Source of the DNA: Lactifluus volemus
Taxonomy: Eukaryota > Basidiomycota > Agaricomycetes > Russulales > Russulaceae
NCBI GenBank assembly: GCA_022376515.1
Contig: WTXI01000008.1
Coordinates: 124,001-188,000 of the forward strand
DNA: 64,000 bases
Reading direction: 5' to 3'
The notes beneath the pieces are model-generated. The model searched no databases, had not been told where the DNA came from, and saw only the letters and a list, made by a program, of their open reading frames with translations. Below are positions 56,817-64,000 of the stretch, piece by piece; positions within the stretch are counted from its first letter, which is position 1; the number at the start of each line of letters is the position of its first letter. Position numbers and translations under genes: made by a program.

Positions 56817-59172
56817 TCACGCCACCGCTCCGACGTTATCCTTAAACGGGTCCAAATGGGACAAGGACAAGGTCAAGGTCAAGGACTTGGAAGTATGTGG
56901 TGTCTCCGTCACTTGCGTGGGAATTAGATCAGCTTCAAATTCATCTTCCCAGAACGCATCTTCAACGTATACTGTTCGCAACACCCGAATGATGACATCA
57001 GTACGGGATCGCCAAAAAAAAAAAAGAGGGGGAAAGAATGGACATACACCATTGTGCGAGACCCTCGCCATAGTTACGTAGACAGATGAACATGAAGACT
57101 GTGGAAAAGATCAGGGATACAAACGAAGTGCCCGTTACGCATCCAAAGAATGGCCAATCGATAAAGGTAAAACGATAAACAGGCGAGCAAAACATCATCA
57201 TCCACGTGAATATGAAAAAGCATGAGGTCCCGAGAAATGCCCATGTCAATTTCCGCCACTCCCGACGCACGGAGAACCAACCCTGTATTTGATTAACAAC
57301 GCATTATAAAGGCCGTTGAAAACAAGAATATACCATCGTCAACCAAGGGATCAACATCTGGATAATCACCATCAACATCAAGTAAAGTTACAGTCACATC
57401 TGATGACATACCACAGCCGTTAAAATAAACGTTGCACCATACACTGGAGTGCGAGACGAGAATTTTCTGATAGGGCCATGAAGAAGTTGATCGACCCAAA
57501 GCGCCAATGCGGTCACCAAGATGAAAAGCGACAATTGGATGCTGACCAAGACCGCGAGAAAATACTGTGAAGGTGTCAATATGAAGCTCTGGGGTGAGCA
57601 AATGTCATCAAAATACAGACCCTATACATCCGCAGAACGTTTTTCGGTGGACCGACCCGGCTAAAAGTATGAGTACGATATATCTGGCGTAAGATAAGCA
57701 AACTCATGTCTGGGATGAAGAAAGGAGATAAACGAAATACCAGGTAAAGCCGCCAAGAAAGGAAAATGGAAATAAAGAGAGCGGTGCAATGCAAGACAAG
57801 GTCCGCGATCTAGAACCCGAGTGAGAAGCAGCAGTAATATAAACCCTCGTAGAACATACTTGGAGTTTGATACGCTTGTCGAAGTACCCAGAGAAGAGAT
57901 TCAAGTGGCAAGGCGTGTCTGCATTTTGGATAACATGATGCAGACGGTCATCGATGTTCGTTGAGCGCCATAAAGAATACGTAGACCACCCAGTAATGGT
58001 CACGCGCGCGATGACAAGGGCAAGGCTACGTGGAACGTGAACCGAGGGAATCGACCCTTAATGGAAGACTGCACATACGTGTGAGGGATAGATTCAAACA
58101 CGAGCTGAGAAAAAAGAGTCAACAAGAGAGAGATTATGGCAAGGCAGACGCTCACGGCAAACACTGCGAGGCCAAAAAGCCAGAATTGGTAGGCAATTAG
58201 TGACTGATCCTCCCGACGGGCCTGGCTCAGTCTTGGAGGGGGAATCAGACAGATTTCATACAGTTGGAAAGACTCACTTGGCATGAGGGTACAAGAGGGT
58301 GTAAGAGCACACAGGGTCAATTGTTATGGACATGTTGTTAACGGTTGATGAGAGGACGACATCAGATGACCCATCGGGCCTTGGCTGGGAACTGATACGA
58401 AGATCCTGGGGGGAGAGCTATTGCCGAGGATCCATAAAGCGGAGGACTGTGAGCGGGTGAGAGGGAGTAACTTATAGAAGATGCGAGGACAGAGACTTGC
58501 CTGATTCGACAGAGAGATGCCTTGCCCCTAGATAAAGATCAATTTTCGATATTCCAGCACCAAAGAGCCAAGGATTGACGAACTGGCAGGGTAGCATCTC
58601 GTTGGTCGGAAGAAGGCAGAAAACGGGACGGAATTGTGACAGGCTCGGATTGGCCTTCGGTGAAGAAATGAACACAAGGATCACCACTGGCCGACAGGAG
58701 GGGAACCTGATTGCACAAATCGAGACGATACGTGCCGTGGCGACCGGTATATTGGGTGAAGACCGTCGAGTTGATCTGTGCGTGAGCAACTATATCGGAG
58801 GTGAGAGCACTCCAAGAGTTATCGGCATTGTACAGGAACGACTGGAGAAGGCCTTGGGCAAAGCAATACAGGAAGGAAAAGACAAAGAATGACAAGGTAA
58901 CCCAGTTGAGAGTTATCCTCAGATACTGGGAAAGTCGATTAGCTTAATCGTGCGTAGGACATGCATGACTCGGAGGACGCACGACTGCATTGGCTATCTG
59001 CCATACCCGATGGGTCAGACGCATGTCGCAATGGGGACAACAGGAAAAAGAGAGAAAAGAAAGAAGAAGAACCCGGACGGTGGGATGAAGAAAAAAAAAG
59101 AGTGGGTCTCATTGGTGATATAAGAGCGCTGTTTGGTTGCCAACAAGCCATGATGTTGAGACCGGTTAAAGC
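56290..59172 (-). repeat. Right arm of the large inverted duplication
   Basis: Reverse-complement partner of 50724-53440. The outer end is near the CAACATCATGGCTTGTTGGC match at about 59140-59170, only about 250 bp from the GEN1 start codon. Confidence 0.85.
56817..59004 (-). CDS. Uncharacterised multi-pass membrane protein, copy b
   Basis: Inverted copy of the gene at 50935-53132 with the same exons and motifs: AHAQINSTVFTQYTGRHGTY, LWCWNIENLSLSR-type end, AYQFWLFGLAVFAVSVCLAI, IYRTHTFSRVGPPKNVLRMY, WVDQLLHGPIRKFSSRTPVY, AFLGTSCFFIFTWMMMFCSP, FFGCVTGTSFVSLIFSTVFM and C-terminal HLDPFKDNVGAVA. It differs from copy a by scattered substitutions, in the TLTLS repeat near the end (TLTLSLSHL here, TLTLTLSHL in copy a), and in the last few residues. 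Most substitutions in TM regions are conservative, suggesting both copies may still be under selection (impression only, not computed). Confidence 0.65.
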
Positions 59173-59417
59173 GTGGCTGTGATGGGATGGCCCAGCATCT
59201 CAACAAATGAACTCGGTTATGTTTTCGGGTATCACCGCCAATTTCTGATTCGTAGATTCAATTATGTAGAGTTACGTTGCGCTAGTTACACTGAGCGTAC
59301 TGTATAAAAGGGAAGGAGAAGCATTACTTTAAAGAGGAATTCTCCTCGGCCTTCGGGGAAGGCACTTCCGAGGAATACCACGTGACCGCGTGGTTGTTCA
59401 TACAGAACTGCGAGGAG

Positions 59418-62400
59418 ATGGGTGTAACAGGTCTTTGGGACGTGAGTATCTCTCTCTATATCTATCCTTTGTTCTGACACTTCCCTTCTAGATTCTTAGA
59501 CCTTCCGGGAAATTAAGATCACTCACCCACCTCGCCGTTGTGGATGGTTTCGAGGGAAACCCAACTGGTCTTCGGGGTCTTCGCATCGGTATCGATGCCT
59601 CAATCTGGTTCTTTCACGCTGCCTACGGAAGAGAGGGGAGAACCCTGAATTACGCACCCTCTTTTTCCGCTGTGCACGACTCATGAACGCACCTTTTCTC
59701 CCACTCTTCATCTTTGATGGTCCCAAGCGCCCAAAGGTTAAACGTGGTAAGAGAATCTCGGGAGAAAACACTGGTTGGTCGATAGTATGAAGAAAATCAT
59801 CGAAGCGTTTGGCTTTGAATGGAGGATGGTCTGTTTTCTCCCTTGATGTCCACCGCTTTCTGCTCAATCCCCTCAAGGCTCCTGGAGAGGCAGAAGCCGA
59901 GTTGGCTCACCTAAATATGATAGGTGTCATTGATGCCATCTTGTCAGACGACGTTGACAACTTCCTATTCGGTGCCAAGATGGTTGTTCGCAAGTACGCA
60001 CTGCCTTCTGCGCACCCGCTGTATTCACACCACTCATTTCCTAGTCTAGCCCGAGCGTCAATCTCACGGGCAACAGCAAACACTTGATTAAGAATGCGGA
60101 TGGTCGTGTGGATGGTAACCACTCTACCATATATACTTCGCAGACATCCTTGCACACCCATCTGTCCAGCTCACTCGTGGCGGACTCATTCTCATCGGTC
60201 TTCTCTCTGGTGGGGACTATCACCCTGCGGTCTCTCTCGCTGCGGAACTGGAATCGCACACGGGCTTGCCAAATCTGGTCTCGGTGATCAACTTCTAGAA
60301 GCTGCCCAGTCTCTCACCCGCGCCGAACTCGCTGACTTTCTCGCCACTTGGCGACAAGCCCTGCGTGACGAGTTGCGCACCAACTCTCGCGGTCACCTCG
60401 GCTCCAAGAAACCTTCTCTGGCCAAGGCCGTCCCGGATTCGTTTCCTGACGTCGACGTCCTGCTCTCCTATACCAATCCCATCATCAGCGCAACCGACGC
60501 CGGGGCGCGCCGCACGCACACGCCACCCCGATGGGAGCGCGAACCTGACCTTGCAAGATCGCTCACGTCTGTGAGTTGCATTTCGAATGGGGACTCAGAG
60601 ATGTCATATAAAGCGCTTTCGCACCGTCTTGTGGCCGAGCATCGTTCTCCGCGCCCTTCGCCGCTCTACACTGGAGGCTGCCGCTGTAGCCGTGCTCCCA
60701 AGCACACCTGTCAAGGATACGAATCACATCGAGATGTCATGGGGACTCCGTCCAAGTTGCTGGCTCGACATTTTTCGTCGATCGATCTTGGAGGGGACGA
60801 TGACCTAGGGGATCTCATCGTGAAGGTTCACGGCTCCCGGACGCACGCCTACACGGATGGCATTCTCGAGTACCGCCTCGAGATTGCCCCTGCGTCGCTC
60901 GTGCGTCTTGCTTCCGGTGGGATCCAGGGGCTTCGAAAGCCCGCAGACACGACTTATGATGTCCAACCTTCCGAGTCGGATGAAGAGAGCGAGGATCTCG
61001 ACGACGAGGGTGCCGGAACAAGCGGGAAAAAGAAGAAGAAACGCCGCGGCGGTGGGCCACCACCAGAGCCGGATAGCCACTTGCGCGTGTGGATGCCTGC
61101 CTGCATGGTGCGTCTTGCGCACCCTGAGCTCGTGAGAGAGTACGAGGCTGCCCTGGAGGCGAAGCGTGCGAAGAAATCGTCGAGGGGTACACGAGGACGC
61201 TCGAAAAACGCAAATGGGACGTTGACGTTATCCAAGAAGGTTGGCAAGAAGGCAAAGGCAAAGGCGGCGCCGGTGTCCAGTACGGATGACGCTGAATGTT
61301 TTGACCTCGACGTTGTGGGCTCGTCATCGGAAGAAGAACGATCGTCGTCTCCTTTGTGGCCTTCCCAAATGACGTCATCGCAGTACGACCAAGTAGCTGC
61401 CATCCATCATCGTACCGATGCCGTCATCACACACTATCACAATGATCGGGTATCATCGTCTGAAAGGCAATCACAACGTACCTCGCCTTCCAGAGTGCTG
61501 CAGAGACTCGATCGGAATCTCGATGGGGACTATGTGCCCCGAGATCTGGCTGCACCTGCGTCGCCACCGCTGGCGTCATCAGTGAAACCATTGCAGCCGT
61601 TCCCTATAGCTTTTGAAGAAGAGGAAGAGTCGAATAGCGATGATGATCCCCACGATGACCTGAGCGGACCATCGCACCGCACGCCCTCTACGCCGACGCG
61701 TTCGCGTATACTGTTGGCACGGCCTAGACCGTTGCCCGTAACACACGAGGAAGAAGAAGAATTCAGCGACGATGACCCCGACACCGTGCCCGCTGAGCTG
61801 CCCATCGCTACATGGACACAACGACCTCAGCCGCCACATTTCATATCACCAGTAGCATCAGTAGCGACTATCACGCCAATAGAAGAGGAAAACGTGGACG
61901 ACAACGAACTCTCTTCTTTTCTTCTTCCTCTTCCAGATCTTAAACGATCACCACATCGCCGGCATTCACCGCGACCCCCCTGTAGCTCTCCATCGAAAAA
62001 AGCTCGTAGAGAGGGTTCAGCAGATCAAAGTTCCCCCTCGATATCGCCATCACCATCATCGTCAGATATGTTCACACTCGATAAAGGTGCCCAACAACAA
62101 CAACGCAGCCGAGTTTTTGTCATGCGACCGCAGCAGCAGCAGCAGCAGGCGGTAAATGCGACCACCAGTAACACGGAAGGGAAAGCAGCCGCCATTGTGG
62201 CTGCTGCGGACACGTCGGTCATATCGATCTCATCGAGCGATTCGGACCCGAATGTCGATGATCGTCTTCCGAGTTCGAACCGTGGTGGTTCTGAATCGTC
62301 GTCTTCGGATGATGATGGTGGTGGTGGTATGTTGCATCCCTTATTGATCGCGCGTTCGCGAGTTGGCGAGTTGTCGTCGCAACGACGGCGGCGACCACGG

Positions 62401-62481
62401 CGATCTTTAGCCGACGACGCCACAGCCATTGCTCCTTCTGCTGTTCAAGATGTCGAATGTGAAATTATCGATCTAACGTAA
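59418..62481 (+). CDS. GEN1: GEN1/Yen1-type Holliday-junction resolvase
   Basis: XPG-family structure-specific nuclease that cuts Holliday junctions. The N-terminus MGVTGLWDILRPSGK begins the XPG-N domain (GIDASIWFFHAAYG with the catalytic Asp; FLPLFIFDGPKRPKVKRGK). The XPG-I domain reads MAPGEAEAELAHLNMIGVID and AILSDDVDNFLFGA with the acidic metal ligands, then LTRGGLILIGLLSGGDYHP (H3TH region) and HGLAKSGLGDQLLEAA. The chromodomain-like part contains HAYTDGILEYRLEIAP and HLRVWMPACMVRLAHPELV. The long disordered tail has Lys-, Ser/Asp- and Gln-rich stretches and ends DVECEIIDLT. At least six single-base deficits (near 59635, 59766, 60143, 60230, 60554, 60609, and one more around 60700) split the conserved half into several frames, while 60730-62481 is one open frame. 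Confidence 0.88.
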
Positions 62482-62824
62482 ATGAATGCGCATCATTTGT
62501 CATGTAAATGTATACAGTACTGTACGTACAGGCAATCTAATTCCATGTGGTCAAGCTTTGGACGTCTTGTTACTTTGCCAGCAACCGCTTATAATAACGG
62601 GGGCCCCCCTGTACATTTCTTTTTAGAAAAAGGAACAGATTTGAATTTGTGATGATTACAAGTGAACGTTTGGGCGGGAGTAACGAAGTTCAAAAATCCA
62701 AGGTTACTGTACAACTAGCTAACTAAAAAAAAAAAGCAAGCAAAAGCGAAGAAAAAGATAATGATAATCCAATTTCATTGTTGACCACACACCACGAAAC
62801 GGACCAAAAGAAAAAAAAAAGGGC
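62482..62824. other. GEN1-TSC2 convergent 3' region
   Basis: 343 bp with A-runs at about 62726-62737 and 62810-62820. It probably holds the overlapping 3' UTRs of the two convergent genes. Confidence 0.5.
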
Positions 62825-64000
62825 TTAAAACTCTACGGTGAAATCACGTGATGACTCTTGGAGTAGAAAACCTTCACCGTCCTCCGGTTCGGGCGCTGGA
62901 GGCATCTGCGCTCGAAACCTTTTGATCGCTTGTAAGCGTGCTCTCCAATTGGTCTGCACTTCCACCTGTACGGTATCACCCTGCGTATACTGAAAGACGG
63001 AAGCGAACCAATCTCCGAGCAAGCTGAGCTGTCTGACGAGTAACGGCAAGTTTTCGGCCGAGATGAGCTTGAACTGGCCGATGGGGGTAAACTCAGACAT
63101 GCCGGGCGCACGTTGGACGGTGACGCGAAAGTACTCGTTCTGATGTAGGTGGTTGGAGAAGGCCGAGATGGCACCGAGAGAGTGAGGTTCGATGACGATG
63201 TTGACGAATTGGAATTGGGTGAGGAGCGTGTCGAAACGATAGGGTAGACCGGAATCGTTCCAGATGATCCGGACCGAATCGTTACCGATGTGCCGCTTCT
63301 TGTTGTGAAACTGTGGGTCGTCCGCGTGGTTCGGCATCAACGTCGCGGTGTGATAGAGGATCTGACCAATGTCGTCCCACCACGCGTAAGCGTATTCTCC
63401 GTCCTCGTCCGGGTCAAGACCGCCCGCGTAGACATCCACTTGACCACGCAAGTTGATCAGCCGACCGATTCCTTCGAGGAAACGCGTGTACGCGGGCGAG
63501 CCATGGTCGTTTCCGAGGATCTCCCTCTCGTGCGTCTGACCGGGGGCGACGTACATGATCCCGACTTTGTGCGTATCAATGACGGGCATTCGATCGAGCG
63601 TGCGGAAAAAGGTAGGGAGACCGGACGTATCCACCACTTTGCTTCTCCTCTGGCCGACATTACGCCCGTACTGTGATAGCTGCAGGGCAAAGAACGACGG
63701 ATCGATGGCGACTTCCTTGCGCCTCTGAGAGGGCGCGGAACGTTGCCAAACGTAACCCGTGATCGGATCTGGCCGAGGCGATTCTTCCTCTGCACTTGGA
63801 TACAAAGTCCGGACGATATCCTGTTTTTACGGATGTGTTGGGAACCAGAGCCACAAAAAAAAAGCCTGAAACCTGATAGAGGGGGGGGGATGGTGAAGTG
63901 GGGGGAGAACGTACCTGATAAAGTTCATCGTCCTCTCCGAGCGACTCATGATTCATGGATAGCATCGCAGGGACGGAAAGCATGTCGGGATCTACCTCTC
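62825..64000 (-). CDS. TSC2: Tuberin (TSC2) Rap-GAP domain region (5' partial)
   Basis: C-terminal part of a tuberin-type GTPase-activating protein, which with hamartin restrains Rheb-TORC1 signalling. Exon 63915-64000 (running off the window) joins across intron 63821-63914 to exon 62825-63820. The Rap/Ran-GAP domain is complete: VGIMYVAPGQTHEREILGND, GSPAYTRFLEGIGRLINLRG, YAGGLDPDEDGEYAYAWWDD, GQILYHTATLMPN, NKKRHIGNDSVRIIWNDSGL with the catalytic Asn-thumb (HIGND), and FQFVNIVIEPHSLGA. It ends RDFTVEF. No frameshift in about 350 codons. The Asn-thumb and following WNDSG loop are intact, so GAP activity is expected. Confidence 0.9.

Noticed and set aside
61530..61839. Minus-strand Ser-rich frames inside GEN1
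   Set aside because: Shadows of the low-complexity Asp/Glu/Ser-coding region of GEN1 on the other strand.

Overview
The window is fungal nuclear DNA, almost certainly from an Agaricomycete basidiomycete. Genes are split by many 50-70 bp GT-AG introns. The gene set fits this: basidiomycete STE3-type pheromone receptors, Goodbye-NACHT-ankyrin NLRs, DUF6534 membrane proteins, NST1, GEN1 and tuberin. A Rhizoctonia/Ceratobasidium-like species is my guess, not shown. All exon models were made by eye from reading frames, splice signals and protein-family memory.

Layout: (1) 1-5.6 kb is housekeeping: NST1 (+, 5' end outside the window), BolA/Bol2 (-) and a FluG N-terminal-type amidohydrolase (+). 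(2) 7-35.6 kb is an expanded pheromone-receptor locus. It has five STE3 genes or gene copies (+ at 6981, + at 16396, - ending at 21597, + at 24244, + at 34057) interleaved with two large minus-strand Goodbye-NACHT-ankyrin NLR genes (8.8-12.5 kb and 27.7-32.5 kb). Three segmental relationships are visible: STE3-1 and STE3-3 are inverted copies whose homology runs to the 3' tip of the NLR; STE3-2 and STE3-4 are direct copies with their 3' flanks; STE3-5 shares leader and tail sequence with 2 and 4. Unclassified intergenic repeat blocks recur between them. I found no convincing CaaX pheromone precursor. (3) 38-40.3 kb holds an NCS1 nucleobase permease (-). (4) 43.7-50 kb holds two DUF6534 membrane-protein paralogues (+) flanking SOF1/DCAF13 (-). 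(5) 50.7-59.2 kb is a large inverted duplication: two copies of an uncharacterised multi-pass membrane protein in head-out orientation around an ARMT1/DUF89 phosphatase, with a small Tc1/mariner-type MITE in the spacer. (6) 59.4-64 kb holds GEN1 (Holliday-junction resolvase, +) converging on the Rap-GAP end of TSC2/tuberin (-, 5' end outside the window).

Many genes, including ones that should be essential (SOF1) or conserved (GEN1, ARMT1), need single missing bases restored, mostly in short homopolymers, to read through. This looks more like consensus error in a long-read assembly than like gene death, so frameshifts in the receptor and NLR genes should not be taken as pseudogenes without checking reads.

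The biologically striking part is the repeated physical coupling of mate-recognition receptors (STE3) with NLR-type immune/allorecognition genes, including a duplication unit that carries a receptor plus the very end of the neighbouring NLR.
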